Notes: generated by a model from the sequence alone, not told the origin. Positions 1-9,151 are shown, numbered from the stretch's first letter. The stretch is 64,000 nucleotides of DNA from an uncultured Lentibacter sp. (GCF_937123735.1 NZ_CAKZKL010000007.1:1-64000); one strand, 5' to 3'. Numbers and translations are program-made.

Positions 1-69
1 GTGGTCAACGTGACCAATCGTGCCGATGTTGCAATGCGGTTTACTACGGTCAAACTTTTCCTTTGCCAT
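1..69 (-). CDS. tuf: Elongation factor Tu, N-terminal fragment (runs off the left edge)
   Basis: Reading leftward from an ATG at 67-69, the 23 visible codons begin [20 protein letters not shown], the near-invariant start of bacterial EF-Tu, and stop just before the P-loop (GHVDH, followed in the family by GKTT). EF-Tu is the cytoplasmic GTPase that delivers aminoacyl-tRNA to the ribosome. The rest of the gene lies outside the window. The gene behind it is an unrelated lipoprotein and not fusA or rpsG, so this copy is not placed as the last gene of a str operon, at least on its upstream side. The identification is secure despite the short length, because this N-terminus is very distinctive. 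Confidence 0.95.
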   Translation of the reverse strand, partial: MAKEKFDRSKPHCNIGTIGHVDH

Positions 70-128
70 GAGGTGGCGCCCCTTCATGTTGCGGCCCGCA
101 AATGCGCAGCCTTGTTAATCTGAGCGCG

Positions 129-157
129 CACATATGGCCTTCTGGCAGAGAAATCAA
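129..157 (-). promoter_or_regulatory. Possible sigma-70-type promoter for tuf
   Basis: On the minus strand a TTGATT hexamer (plus-strand 152-157) is followed after 17 bases by TATGTG (129-134), about 60 bases ahead of the tuf ATG. The spacing fits a housekeeping promoter, but both boxes are imperfect and alphaproteobacterial promoters are poorly conserved, so this is only a candidate. Confidence 0.3.
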
Positions 158-166
158 CCCGCGAAT

Positions 167-718
167 TCAGCCCTGCGGCGGTTCGGAGAACCAGCCTGCG
201 CGCGTGTGCTGGCGCACAAGCCAGAGTTCTATCATCTTGGCGGCGTTTTTGCTGAGGTTTTCAAGCTGTTCCTCCGCCGATTGGGTCAGCCCCGAGCCGA
301 TCACCTGCGCGCCGGAGAGCTGTTCAAAAACCACAATCTGATGTGCCGTGTCGTTCAGCTTCTCACCGGCCGCATCATCCCAAACCGTGATCTTGAGCAC
401 CAACGCCGATTTGGGGCTCGCCACAAGCGGAATGCCCGGCTGCGCCAGCACATAGCCCTCAAGGCTGACACCGAAATGATAGAGCTTCTCGCCCTCATAG
501 CGCCCAAAGCGCTCCGCGATCCGGCTTTCAACCGCCGCGATCCACTCCGCCTTTGATTTCTCGCGGCTGAGCGGTCCTTTTTCAAACTTGGGGGCAACCA
601 CGATGTTGTGGCCCAGCCGGAAATCGCCCAAAGGCGGCGCCGGTTGCCCCAGATCGTCAGGGTTCGCGCAGCCCGCCAGCAGGCCCAAAGCCGCAAGTAT
701 AAAGAATCGGCGCATCAT
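167..718 (-). CDS. Hypothetical lipoprotein
   Basis: A 183-residue protein opening with a basic start, a hydrophobic stretch and the lipobox LLAGC (Cys17), so it should be processed by signal peptidase II and anchored to a membrane by lipid. The mature part has no domain that I recognise. It is mixed alpha/beta in composition with no repeats or transmembrane segments. It lies 97 bases ahead of tuf on the same strand and is divergent from the P450 gene, with about 109 bases between the two starts. No function can be assigned. It looks like a lineage-restricted roseobacter lipoprotein. Confidence 0.8.
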   Translation of the reverse strand: MMRRFFILAALGLLAGCANPDDLGQPAPPLGDFRLGHNIVVAPKFEKGPLSREKSKAEWIAAVESRIAERFGRYEGEKLYHFGVSLEGYVLAQPGIPLVASPKSALVLKITVWDDAAGEKLNDTAHQIVVFEQLSGAQVIGSGLTQSAEEQLENLSKNAAKMIELWLVRQHTRAGWFSEPPQG

Positions 719-827
719 GGCAGCTCTCCCCCAGAAACCTGCCCCGAGGTATACCAGCGCCGCCCCGCTTGCAATTGCCCCGCCCGCTCCGTGCCCCTAT
801 ATCAGGCAGACCACCGGAGGAATGCCC

Positions 828-2174
828 ATGCCTGCCACACCGCTGCCCGTTGCCGTTGCGCTTGCCCGCGAGCCTTGGGGCATGTTGCGCAGCCTCACCG
901 AAGCGCGCCGCAATGTGCTCTCCATCATCCCTGACATTGCCACAAAGCAACCCATTGTTTCGGGCAAGACAGGCATCCGCTGGCACATGCTGATGGACCC
1001 TGACGCGATCCGCCGTGTGCTGCTCGAAGCGCTTGAGAGCTACCCCAAATCCGATGTCACCAAAAACCTGCTCCGCCCGGCCATCGGCGAAAGCCTCTTT
1101 ATCGCTGAGGGCGCGCATTGGCGCTGGCAGCGCCGCGCCGCAGCACCCGTGTTTTCGCACCGCAACGTCACCGGCCTCGCCCCCGTGATGAGCGCCGCCG
1201 CCGAGGCGAGCCTTGCCCGCGTTGAGGCCGCCGGCAAACGCGCGACAGATATCTACGCCGAGATGGTGCGCGCCACCTTTGACATCACCGCCAAGGTCAC
1301 GCTTTCGGGCGGCAACAGCTTCTCGTCCCACGAGGTCCACCGCGCGATTGACAGCTACATCGCTGCGGCGGGCAAGGTCTCGCTGTTTGATATCCTCGGC
1401 CTGCCCATGTGGGTCCCGCGCCCCTCGCGCGTCATGGCGGGCAGCTCGCTCAGGCAGATGAAAGCCATCGCCGATGATGCGGTCAATGCCCGCCGCGCCG
1501 CCGGGGCTCATGAGGTGCCCGATCTGCTCGATTTGCTGCTGGAGGGCGAAGACCCAGAAACAGGCCGCGCCATGAGCACCGCCGAGCTGCGCGACAACCT
1601 GCTCACCTTCATTGTCGCAGGCCATGAAACCACAGCGCTCACGCTCGCTTGGGCCTTCTACCTCTGCGCCTTTGACCAAAAGGTGCAGGACAAGGCCCGC
1701 ACCGAGGCGCAAACGGCTCTGCAAGGCCGCACCGCCACGGCGGAAGATCTGCCCAATCTGCCCTATTGCCGGATGATCATCGACGAGGCCCTGCGCCTCT
1801 ATCCGCCCGCCTCCATTGTCTCGCGCACCGCCCAGGCGCCCGACACGCTCGCAGGCCGCGAAGTGCAGAAGGGCGACACGGTGATGATCCCGATCTACGC
1901 CTTGCACCGCAACGCTTTGCTCTGGGACGAGCCTGACGCCTTCCGCCCCGAGCGCTTCGCCGAAAAGCCCGCGCGCTATGCCTACCTGCCTTTTGGCGAT
2001 GGGCCGCGCATCTGCATCGGCGCGAGCTTTGCGCTGCAAGAGGCGGTTATCATCCTGGCCACCCTGCTCGCCAAGCGCAAGTTCACACCCGTGGCTGGCA
2101 AAACGCCAAATCCCGTGATGATCCTCACGCTGCGCCCCGAAGGCGGTGTCTGGCTCACGTCAGAGCCGGTTTAG
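828..2174 (+). CDS. Cytochrome P450
   Basis: A 448-residue haem-thiolate monooxygenase. The family landmarks are present in order: the I-helix oxygen-binding motif AGHETTALTL, the K-helix ExxR in EALRLYPP, and the haem-binding loop FGDGPRICIG with the cysteine ligand at about residue 396. No membrane anchor or fused reductase is visible, so it is probably a soluble P450 needing separate redox partners, which are not encoded nearby. The reading frame extends far upstream, but the ATG at 828 has GGAGG at 816-820 with a 7-base spacing and gives a normal P450 N-terminus. The last 20 bases overlap the end of soxG on the other strand. The substrate cannot be told from sequence. Confidence 0.93.
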   Translation: MPATPLPVAVALAREPWGMLRSLTEARRNVLSIIPDIATKQPIVSGKTGIRWHMLMDPDAIRRVLLEALESYPKSDVTKNLLRPAIGESLFIAEGAHWRWQRRAAAPVFSHRNVTGLAPVMSAAAEASLARVEAAGKRATDIYAEMVRATFDITAKVTLSGGNSFSSHEVHRAIDSYIAAAGKVSLFDILGLPMWVPRPSRVMAGSSLRQMKAIADDAVNARRAAGAHEVPDLLDLLLEGEDPETGRAMSTAELRDNLLTFIVAGHETTALTLAWAFYLCAFDQKVQDKARTEAQTALQGRTATAEDLPNLPYCRMIIDEALRLYPPASIVSRTAQAPDTLAGREVQKGDTVMIPIYALHRNALLWDEPDAFRPERFAEKPARYAYLPFGDGPRICIGASFALQEAVIILATLLAKRKFTPVAGKTPNPVMILTLRPEGGVWLTSEPV

Positions 2175-2715
2175 CCCGCGCCGCCACGCCTTCCATGGCC
2201 ACCTGCAAGTCATGCACCAGCGTCTTGGCCATGGAGCGAAAGCCCATGATCTGCCAGCTCTGAGCCTCAATGCGCGTGATCGAGCAGGCCATGTGAAAGA
2301 CCTCTGTGCGCGCCGTCGCCCCCACAGGGAAGGCCACATCGCGCATATCCAAAGGCGCCAGCCGCGCCAGCACATCGCGCGCGCCCGCGCCCTCCAGCAC
2401 CACGCAAGACCAGGCATCAGACTGATCGGTCAGCGCCGCATGGGCGGCCAGCTTGGCCGAGGCCGCAGCGCCCACAAGCACCGCCTGCTTGCGGCCAAAC
2501 CAGATCAGCCGCGCCGCGCCGCTCGCGGAGGTTTCCCCCGCCTGAGGCCAGCCCAGCCCATGTGCGGCCTCAAGCGCCTCAGTCAGTTGGGCCTCGCGCC
2601 CCATGTAAGGCGCAATCAACGTGAGCGCGGCCATCTCGGCCTCGCGCAATGTCACGCCGCCAATATCAAGCGGCAAAAGCCCCGTGGCGGGTGAAAGTGG
2701 TTTCAGCTCAATCAC
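2155..2715 (-). CDS. soxG: Sarcosine oxidase gamma subunit
   Basis: A 186-residue subunit of heterotetrameric sarcosine oxidase and the last gene of soxBDAG. The gamma subunit has a fold related to the C-terminal aminomethyltransferase part of the alpha subunit and helps form the tetrahydrofolate-linked half of the enzyme. I chose the GTG at 2713-2715 as start. It is preceded by an AAGGGGAG-type ribosome site, gives the expected length, and overlaps the soxA stop by 8 bases, which implies translational coupling. The frame runs further upstream only inside soxA. The 3' end overlaps the convergent P450 gene by 20 bases, leaving no room for a terminator between them. Confidence 0.85.
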   Translation of the reverse strand: MIELKPLSPATGLLPLDIGGVTLREAEMAALTLIAPYMGREAQLTEALEAAHGLGWPQAGETSASGAARLIWFGRKQAVLVGAAASAKLAAHAALTDQSDAWSCVVLEGAGARDVLARLAPLDMRDVAFPVGATARTEVFHMACSITRIEAQSWQIMGFRSMAKTLVHDLQVAMEGVAARAKPALT

Positions 2716-5638
2716 GGCTGCGCTCCCCTTCTGGATCAAGGAATACCGGATGGCAGACCTCGCATGTCGTGGCCACACCGCGCACATGGTCCACCATCTG
2801 CACGGTCTCGCCATGGCGCGCACGCCCCCCGCGCAAAAAGCCAAGGCCCAGATATGTCCCCAGCGTGGGCGAGAAGCCAACCGAGGTGATATAGCCCTGA
2901 TTGCTCTGGCGCACCGGCTCGGCCCCGGCATTGTAAAGATGCGCGCCCGCCATAAGCTGTTTCACCGCGCCCAGAGGCTTCAGGCCCACAAGCATCTCGC
3001 GGTCCTCCTCCAGCAAGCCCGCGCGCTGCGCCGCCGCCTTGCCGATAAAGTCTTTCTTCTTGCTCAGCATCCCCTGCATCCCGATGTCAAACGCGGTGAC
3101 ACGGCCGTGGATCTCGGCATGGGTGATAAAGCCCTTCTCGATGCGCAGCACATTGAGCGCTTCCATGCCATACACGCCGCCGCCCAGCGCTTCGGCGCGG
3201 GCCTTGAGCGTGGCAAAGAGGCTCTCGCCATAGCGCGCCGGCACAGCCACCTCATAGGCATGTTCGCCCGAGAAGCTGATGCGGAAGAGACGCCCGTCTA
3301 CGCCGCCCAGCTTCACCGGGCCACAGGCCATGAAGGGCCAGCTCTCGCCGTCAATCGGGCTGTCGAGCACCTCGTTGAGAAGCGCGCGCGCCTTCGGCCC
3401 CGCCACGGCAAACTGCGCCCATTGCTCCGTGACAGAGGCAAAGCGCATGTCCATGTCTGGCCGCAGGCCTTGGCTCACAAACTCCATGTGCTTCATCACT
3501 TCGCCCGCCGCCGCCGTGGTGGTGGTCATCACGAAATGGTCGTCAGCGAGGCGCGCGGTCGTGCCGTCATCCATCACATGCCCGTCCTCGCGCAGCATGA
3601 GGCCATAGCGCACGCGGCCCACCTTCAGGGTGGAGAACATATTGGTATAGAGAAAGTCGAGAAACGCGCCCGCATCCTTGCCCTTGATGTCGATCTTGCC
3701 GAGCGTGGACACATCGCAAATGCCCACGGCTTGGCGCACATATCCCACCTCGCGATCACAGGACTGCCGCCACGTCGTCTCGCCCTTGGCGGGGAAATAG
3801 GAGGGGCGATACCACAGCCCCGCCTCGATCTGCGGCGCATTCGCCGCCACAGTGAGCCTGTGGGAGGTGGTAAAGCGCTCGGGCGCAAAGCCCTTGTCCG
3901 CCGCCCCCGCCGCCATCGCGGCAATCGCCACAGGCGTAAAGGGCGGGCGGTAAGTCGTCGTGCCGGTTTCAGGAATGCCGCGCCCCGTGGCATCCGCCAG
4001 CACAGCCAGCGCCTGCACGTTGGAGTTCTTGCCCTGATCGGTCGCCATGCCTTGCGTGGTGTAGCGCTTCATATGCTCCACAGAGCGGAAGTTCTCGACA
4101 GCGGCCTGTTTGACATCTTTCACAGTCACATCGTTCTGGAAATCAAGCCAGGCGCGGCCCTTGCCCGCCACAGCCCAGAGCGGCGCAATCCTGTAGGGGC
4201 GGTTCTCCGCGCTTGGCAGCTTGGGCGCTTTCGCCTCAAGCCCCAGCGCCTCGCAGGCCGCCTGCGCAGCGCCCACGCCTTCGCCAAGGCAGGCCGCCGT
4301 TGAAAACGCGCCGTTGCACGCCCCCGCAGCCATGAGCCCCGGCACCATGCCCACCTTGGGCACAAAGGCAGCAATCTCCTCGCGCCACTCGGGCCGCCCG
4401 TTCATATGGCAGGTGAGGTGCAGCGTCGGGTTCCAACCGCCAGACATGCCAAGGCAGTCCACCAGCACCTTCTCAACCCCGGAGGCGCGCGCAATGCTCA
4501 CCGCTTCAAGCTGCTTGCGCCCATCCGTGCCACAAACCTGCGCACCCGCATAAAACGGCACATCCAGCGCACAGGTTGCCTCCGCGCGGCTGTCAATCAG
4601 CGCCGCGATATGCACCCCCGCTGCCAGCAGGTCAGCCGCCACATCATGGATGCTGTCGTTGTTGCCAAACAGCGCAATCTTCTGCCCCGGCGCCACATTC
4701 CAACGGTTCACATAAGCGCGCAAAGCACTCGCCATCATCACACCGGGGCGGTCGTTGTTCTGAAAGGCCACAGGCCGCTCCAGAGCGCCCGCCGCCAGCA
4801 CCGTGCGCTTGGCCGCAATGCGCCAGAAACACTCCTTGGGCAGGCCTTTGGCCAGCGGGCGGTGATGCGCCACACGCTCCAGCGCACCATATGTGCCGCC
4901 GTCATAGGCCCCCGTCACCGAGGTGCGCGTCATGAGGCGCACGTTGTCCATGCCCGCGAGCTTTTCGGCCATCGCCGCCGCCCAGTCGCGCGCAGGTATG
5001 CCGTCAATCTCGCCGCTTTCGCTCAGAAGCCGCCCGCCCAGCGCGCTGTCTTCTTCGGCAAGGAGCACATCGGCCCCCGCCTCAGCCGCCGTCAAAGCGG
5101 CCATAAGCCCCGTGGGGCCAGAGCCGATCACCAGCACATCACAATGCGCAAAGGCGCGCTCGTATTTGTCCTCTATCGGCGCGCCCGAAATCGCCCCAAG
5201 CCCCGCCGCGCGGCGAATGACAGGCTCGTAGAGCTTTTCCCAAAAGGCCTTGGGCCACATAAACGTCTTGTAATAAAACCCCGCCCCCAGGAACGGCGCA
5301 CCAAGGTCGTTCACGGCCATCACATCAAAATCAAGGCTGGGCCAGCGGTTCTGGCTCACGGCCTCCAGCCCCTCGTAGATTTCCTGCACCGTGGCGCGCA
5401 CGTTCGGGTCCTGGCTGCTGCCCTTGCCCACGGTCACCAAAGCGTTGGGCTCCTCAGAGCCCGCCGTCAGAACCCCACGGGGCCGGTGATATTTGAACGA
5501 ACGCGCCATGAGCGTCACACCATTGGCCAGCAGGGCCGAGGCGAGCGTGTCGCCCTCAAAGCCCTCATAATCCCGCCCGTCAAAGCAAAAGCGCACCCGT
5601 TTGTTGCGGTTGATCAGCCCCTTGCCTGCAAGTCTCAT
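2708..5638 (-). CDS. soxA: Sarcosine oxidase alpha subunit
   Basis: A 976-residue large subunit. The N-terminus (about 10-80) has the ferredoxin-like fold that replaces a separate 2Fe-2S protein in these enzymes. Next is a dinucleotide-binding motif, VLVIGSGPTGLMAALTAAEAG, starting near residue 168. The C-terminal third (about 600-976) is a GcvT-like aminomethyltransferase domain where methylene-tetrahydrofolate is made from the released one-carbon unit. The complex oxidatively demethylates sarcosine to glycine in the cytoplasm, giving hydrogen peroxide and methylene-THF. Its ATG overlaps the soxD stop as ATGA and its stop overlaps soxG. Length and domain order match the family. Confidence 0.95.
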   Translation of the reverse strand: MRLAGKGLINRNKRVRFCFDGRDYEGFEGDTLASALLANGVTLMARSFKYHRPRGVLTAGSEEPNALVTVGKGSSQDPNVRATVQEIYEGLEAVSQNRWPSLDFDVMAVNDLGAPFLGAGFYYKTFMWPKAFWEKLYEPVIRRAAGLGAISGAPIEDKYERAFAHCDVLVIGSGPTGLMAALTAAEAGADVLLAEEDSALGGRLLSESGEIDGIPARDWAAAMAEKLAGMDNVRLMTRTSVTGAYDGGTYGALERVAHHRPLAKGLPKECFWRIAAKRTVLAAGALERPVAFQNNDRPGVMMASALRAYVNRWNVAPGQKIALFGNNDSIHDVAADLLAAGVHIAALIDSRAEATCALDVPFYAGAQVCGTDGRKQLEAVSIARASGVEKVLVDCLGMSGGWNPTLHLTCHMNGRPEWREEIAAFVPKVGMVPGLMAAGACNGAFSTAACLGEGVGAAQAACEALGLEAKAPKLPSAENRPYRIAPLWAVAGKGRAWLDFQNDVTVKDVKQAAVENFRSVEHMKRYTTQGMATDQGKNSNVQALAVLADATGRGIPETGTTTYRPPFTPVAIAAMAAGAADKGFAPERFTTSHRLTVAANAPQIEAGLWYRPSYFPAKGETTWRQSCDREVGYVRQAVGICDVSTLGKIDIKGKDAGAFLDFLYTNMFSTLKVGRVRYGLMLREDGHVMDDGTTARLADDHFVMTTTTAAAGEVMKHMEFVSQGLRPDMDMRFASVTEQWAQFAVAGPKARALLNEVLDSPIDGESWPFMACGPVKLGGVDGRLFRISFSGEHAYEVAVPARYGESLFATLKARAEALGGGVYGMEALNVLRIEKGFITHAEIHGRVTAFDIGMQGMLSKKKDFIGKAAAQRAGLLEEDREMLVGLKPLGAVKQLMAGAHLYNAGAEPVRQSNQGYITSVGFSPTLGTYLGLGFLRGGRARHGETVQMVDHVRGVATTCEVCHPVFLDPEGERSRD

Positions 5639-5907
5639 GGCTTGGCTCCCTTCACATCTTCCGCGAGCCGGACCGCGCCAAATTCATGCGTCACCGTGTT
5701 GCGCTCGGCCACCAGCCAGCTGGCGCAGCCCATATCGTGAAACCACAGCTCCTGCGTCAGGCCGGCGGGGTTGTCGCGGTTGTGCAAATAGTCGTCCCAC
5801 GCCGCCACGCCCGCATCTTCCGCAGGGCGCTCCAGCGCAAGGGCATGACCCTTGTAGCTGAATTCGCGGCTGTCTCTCTCGCCACACAGGGGGCAGGCTA
5901 TACGCAT
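5635..5907 (-). CDS. soxD: Sarcosine oxidase delta subunit
   Basis: A 90-residue zinc-binding subunit. The likely ligands are visible: Cys5 and Cys8 (CPLCG), His57 and Cys61 (in FHDMGCASW), the spacing described for SoxD zinc sites. It packs against the other subunits and is thought to stabilise the complex. It sits 16 bases after soxB and overlaps soxA by 4 bases (ATGA), so it is clearly part of the same transcript. Confidence 0.93.
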   Translation of the reverse strand: MRIACPLCGERDSREFSYKGHALALERPAEDAGVAAWDDYLHNRDNPAGLTQELWFHDMGCASWLVAERNTVTHEFGAVRLAEDVKGAKP

Positions 5908-5923
5908 TGTCTTTCCTTATCCT

Positions 5924-7177
5924 TCAGTGCAGGTTGTGCTGGCTGCCACGGTGCTCTTCGTCCATCAGCCCGCGCCCGGTTTCAAACCGGTCCAACCGGT
6001 GGTGCTTGGCCACCTCATGGGGCTGGCCTGTGGCCATCAGATGGGCCATGCAATAGCCCGAAGCCGGCACCGCCTTGAAGCCGCCATAACACCAGCCCGC
6101 ATTCACAAAGAACCCCTCGATATGGGTCTTGTCGATGATAAAGCTGCCATCGGGCGTCATGTCCATGATCCCGCCCCAGGAGCGCAAGACCTTGGCCTTG
6201 CCGATCTGCGGCAAAAGGCACATTGCCGCCTCCATCACATGCTCGGCTGTCGGCAGGTTGCCGCGCTGCGCATAGGAGGCGTAGAAATCCAGATCGCCGC
6301 CAAAAACAAGCCCGCCCTTGTCGGACTGGCTCATATACATATGCCCCATGCCGAAGGTCACGACATGGTCGATACAGGGCTTCAGCCCCTCGCTCACAAA
6401 GGCCTGCAAGATATGGCTCTCGATCGGCAGGCGCATCCCCGCCATCGCCGCCACCTGGCTTGAGCGCCCGGCCACAACCATACCCACTTTCTTGGCCCTG
6501 ATCGCGCCGCGCGTGGTCTGCACGCCCTGCACCACACCATTTTCGATGTCGATCCCGGTGACTTCGCAGTTCTGGATCAGATCCACCCCGCGCTGGTCGG
6601 CCCCGCGCGCAAAGCCCCAGGCCACAGCATCATGGCGCGCCGTACCGCCGCGCTTGTGGTATAGCCCGCCATATATGGGAAAGCGGATGTTGTCGTGGTT
6701 GAGGTTGGGCAGAAGCGCGCGCACCGATGTTTTATCAAGTAAAATGGCGTCATCGCCCTGGCTGATCATCATATTGGCGCGCTTTGCCGCCGCATCGCGC
6801 TGCCCGTCTGAGTGAAACAGGTTGATGATCCCACGCTGGCTCATCATGGCGTTGTAGTTCAAATCCTGCTCCAGCCCCTCCCAGAGCTTGAGCGAATGGG
6901 AATAAAACTGCGAGTTGCCTTCAAGGCTGTAATTGGCCCGCACAATCGTGGTGTTGCGGCCAATATTTCCGCTGCCGATATAGCCCTTTTCAAGCACGGC
7001 AATGTTGGTCATGCCGTGGTTCTTGGCAAGGTAATAAGCGGTTGAAAGCCCGTGCCCGCCACCGCCGATGATGATCGCATCATACGCGGGCTTTGGGGCC
7101 GGGTCGCGCCAATGCGGTGTCCAGCCCTTGTTGCCCGTCAGGCCCTCTTTGAGAATTTTCAGCGCGGAAAAGCGCAT
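5924..7177 (-). CDS. soxB: Sarcosine oxidase beta subunit
   Basis: A 417-residue FAD/FMN-binding oxidoreductase and the first gene of soxBDAG. The FAD motif IIIGGGGHGLSTAYYLA starts near residue 35. A histidine in either LYHKRGG (174) or TARHDAV (182) is the candidate covalent FMN site, but I cannot tell which. It carries the sarcosine-oxidising flavin of the complex. The open frame continues upstream, but the ATG at 7177 has a strong AAGGGGGA ribosome site and gives the standard family length and N-terminus. The 540-base gap upstream should hold the operon promoter. Confidence 0.95.
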   Translation of the reverse strand: MRFSALKILKEGLTGNKGWTPHWRDPAPKPAYDAIIIGGGGHGLSTAYYLAKNHGMTNIAVLEKGYIGSGNIGRNTTIVRANYSLEGNSQFYSHSLKLWEGLEQDLNYNAMMSQRGIINLFHSDGQRDAAAKRANMMISQGDDAILLDKTSVRALLPNLNHDNIRFPIYGGLYHKRGGTARHDAVAWGFARGADQRGVDLIQNCEVTGIDIENGVVQGVQTTRGAIRAKKVGMVVAGRSSQVAAMAGMRLPIESHILQAFVSEGLKPCIDHVVTFGMGHMYMSQSDKGGLVFGGDLDFYASYAQRGNLPTAEHVMEAAMCLLPQIGKAKVLRSWGGIMDMTPDGSFIIDKTHIEGFFVNAGWCYGGFKAVPASGYCMAHLMATGQPHEVAKHHRLDRFETGRGLMDEEHRGSQHNLH

Positions 7178-7318
7178 GTGTCCCCCTTTGCCTTGCGGCA
7201 CAACCCCCAGCGCCGCGCGCTGTTCAATTGGGGTTGAGCCTATCAAGCCACACGCAAAGGGAAAGGCCCCTTTTCGACATAGACTGTCCCACAGGCGACT
7301 GGGGTTTTGAATTTTTGG

Positions 7319-7331
7319 TGAATGACATTCA
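7319..7331. promoter_or_regulatory. soxB: Palindrome upstream of soxB, possible operator
   Basis: The word TGAATG A CATTCA is a perfect palindrome with 6-base arms and one central base, lying about 140 bases ahead of the soxB ATG. It could be an operator for a sarcosine- or betaine-responsive regulator, but no such regulator gene is adjacent and a chance palindrome of this size is possible. Confidence 0.25.
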
Positions 7332-7564
7332 ATCCGGCTGAAACGGCGGGTGAGCGGATCAAGCTGCCTTTGGCGCAAAGGCCAACACCAGCCCTCGGGG
7401 GGGGCGCCCCAGGGAAATGACAGAGCGCTTTTTGCTTGCCAAACACATCCTCAGAACGCACGGCGCGCATAGCCCAGCCAAATCACCTGCCACGCAAAGG
7501 ATGGTCGGGACGCTTCGCGGCCATTACCCGGCCTGAGGCTGCAAACAAATGTCCCACAAACTCC

Positions 7565-7693
7565 GTAGGGTGCGCATTCACTGCGCACCTAAATCAACCT
7601 GCCTACGCATTCACTGCGCACCCCAACCAACCTGCGCATTCACTGCACACCAACCACGCAAACACCCCGTAGGGTGCGCATTCACTGCGCACC
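7565..7693. repeat. Cluster of REP-like hairpin repeats
   Basis: Two full copies (7569-7589 and 7673-7693) each consist of arms GGTGCGCA and TGCGCACC around the loop TTCAC, preceded by CGTAG. Two degenerate copies lie between them, near 7605-7622 and 7632-7651, where the core CATTCACTGC is kept but an arm is damaged. The cluster sits just beyond the 3' end of the glutamate dehydrogenase gene, a usual place for REP-type elements, and may act in mRNA 3'-end protection or transcription termination. No transposase is nearby. Confidence 0.8.
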
Positions 7694-7717
7694 CCAACCT
7701 GCTCAAAAATACAGCCC

Positions 7718-9151
7718 TCAGAGCCCCTTCGCGCGGTAGCTTGAGGCCACTTTGGTGATCGCCACCAGATAGGCCGCCATGCGCAAATCAGGCACATCAT
7801 CGCGCGCGTGCCAGACCTCGCGCATACTCTGATAGGCCGTGCGCATGGTGTCATCCAGCCCCGAGCGCACCAGCTCCAGCTCGTCTGCACCGCGCAGGTA
7901 GCGGGCCTTGAAGTCCGGCGTCATCGACCAAGCATCGCCCAGGTGGCGGCTCAGCCGCTCCAGCTCACTCACGATCAGCTCGTGGCGCGCCTCTTCCTGG
8001 CGGCGGCCCATGCGGCCAAAGCGGATGTGGCTCAGGTTTTTCACCCACTCAAAGTAAGACACCGTCACACCGCCCGCGTTTGCATACATATCGGGGATGA
8101 TCACACAGCCCTTCTTGCGCAAAATCTCGTCCGCCCCCGCCGTGACAGGGCCGTTGGCGGCCTCGATGATCAGCGGCGCCTTGATCCGCTCGGCGTTGGT
8201 GAGGTTGATCACCCCTTCCAGCGCCGCCGGAATCAGGATGTCGCAATCTTCCTCCAGCACAACGGCACCCTCTGCTGCGTGGGTCGCATCCGGAAAGCCG
8301 CTCACGCCACCGTGCTTCACAATCCAGCCGCGCACCGCGTCCACATCCAGCCCCTTGGGGTTAAACAAAGCGCCGTCGCGCTCGATGATGCCGGTGATCA
8401 GCGCACCGTCCTCGTCGCCAAGGAACTTCGCCGCGTGATAGCCCACATTGCCCAGCCCCTGCACGATGATGCGCTTGCCCTCAAGCGTGCCTTCCATGCC
8501 GGCCTTTTTCACATCTTCCGGGTGGCGGAAGAACTCGCGCAGCGCATATTGCACGCCCCGCCCCGTGGCCTCCGTGCGGCCCTGAATGCCGCCCGCGTTG
8601 ATAGGTTTGCCCGTCACACAGGCGGCGGCGTTGATATCGGTGGTGTTCATGCGGCGGTACTGGTCGGCAATCCAGGCCATCTCGCGCTCGCCTGTGCCCA
8701 TGTCGGGCGCCGGCACGTTCTGGCTCGGGTGGATCAGGTCGCGCTTGGCCAGCTCATAGGCAAAGCGGCGGGTGATCAGCTCCAGCTCGTGCTCGTCATA
8801 CTGGCGCGGATCAATGCACAGCCCGCCCTTGGAGCCGCCAAAGGGCGCTTCCACGAGTGCGCATTTATAAGTCATCAAGGCCGCCAGCGCCTCAACCTCG
8901 TCCTGGTTCACACCCAGCGCATAGCGGATACCGCCCTTCACAGGCTCCATATGTTCGCTGTGCACCGAGCGATAGCCGGTAAATGTCTGGATCTGGCCGC
9001 GCAGCCGCACCCCAAAGCGCACCGTATATGTGGCGTTGCACACGCGGATCTTCTCCTCAAGGCCCGGCGGCAGGTCCATCACAGCAACCGCACGGTTGAA
9101 CATCAGATCGACGCTTTCGCGAAAGCTCGGCTCATTGGCAGTGGCGTTCAT
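7718..9151 (-). CDS. Glu/Leu/Phe/Val dehydrogenase family protein, probably glutamate dehydrogenase
   Basis: A 477-residue cytoplasmic amino-acid dehydrogenase. The N-terminal half holds the substrate domain with MEPVKGGIRY, the catalytic-lysine region PFGGSKGG near residue 105, and PAPDMGTG. The C-terminal half is a Rossmann domain (IVQGLGNVGYHAAKFLGD) for NAD(P). Length and motifs best fit glutamate dehydrogenase, which interconverts glutamate with 2-oxoglutarate and ammonia. Sequence alone does not settle NAD versus NADP. The ATG at 9151 follows a purine-rich ribosome site (AGGGAGAG). It appears monocistronic, with hairpin repeats after its end. Confidence 0.9.
   Translation of the reverse strand: MNATANEPSFRESVDLMFNRAVAVMDLPPGLEEKIRVCNATYTVRFGVRLRGQIQTFTGYRSVHSEHMEPVKGGIRYALGVNQDEVEALAALMTYKCALVEAPFGGSKGGLCIDPRQYDEHELELITRRFAYELAKRDLIHPSQNVPAPDMGTGEREMAWIADQYRRMNTTDINAAACVTGKPINAGGIQGRTEATGRGVQYALREFFRHPEDVKKAGMEGTLEGKRIIVQGLGNVGYHAAKFLGDEDGALITGIIERDGALFNPKGLDVDAVRGWIVKHGGVSGFPDATHAAEGAVVLEEDCDILIPAALEGVINLTNAERIKAPLIIEAANGPVTAGADEILRKKGCVIIPDMYANAGGVTVSYFEWVKNLSHIRFGRMGRRQEEARHELIVSELERLSRHLGDAWSMTPDFKARYLRGADELELVRSGLDDTMRTAYQSMREVWHARDDVPDLRMAAYLVAITKVASSYRAKGL

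Larger units (their letters stand above)
7178..7717. other. 540-bp gap between soxB and glutamate dehydrogenase
   Basis: The soxB-proximal part should hold the sox promoter and has a 13-base palindrome at 7319-7331. The part next to glutamate dehydrogenase is filled by REP-like hairpin repeats (7565-7693). Short open frames occur but lack ribosome sites and coding character, so I call no gene here. Confidence 0.7.

Noticed and set aside
588-827. An 80-residue N-terminal extension of the P450 frame
   Set aside because: It overlaps the divergent lipoprotein gene, has no P450 homology, and the ATG at 828 has a good ribosome site.
4406-5740. A 444-codon rightward frame opposite soxA and soxD
   Set aside because: It is antisense to the well-supported soxA and has no recognisable motif.
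7178-7440. A glycine riboswitch ahead of soxB
   Set aside because: I could not find the conserved paired cores or a tandem aptamer layout in the leader.
7243-7470. A 75-codon leftward frame in the soxB upstream gap
   Set aside because: No ribosome site, biased toward Arg/Gly/Pro, and overlapping the likely sox promoter region.
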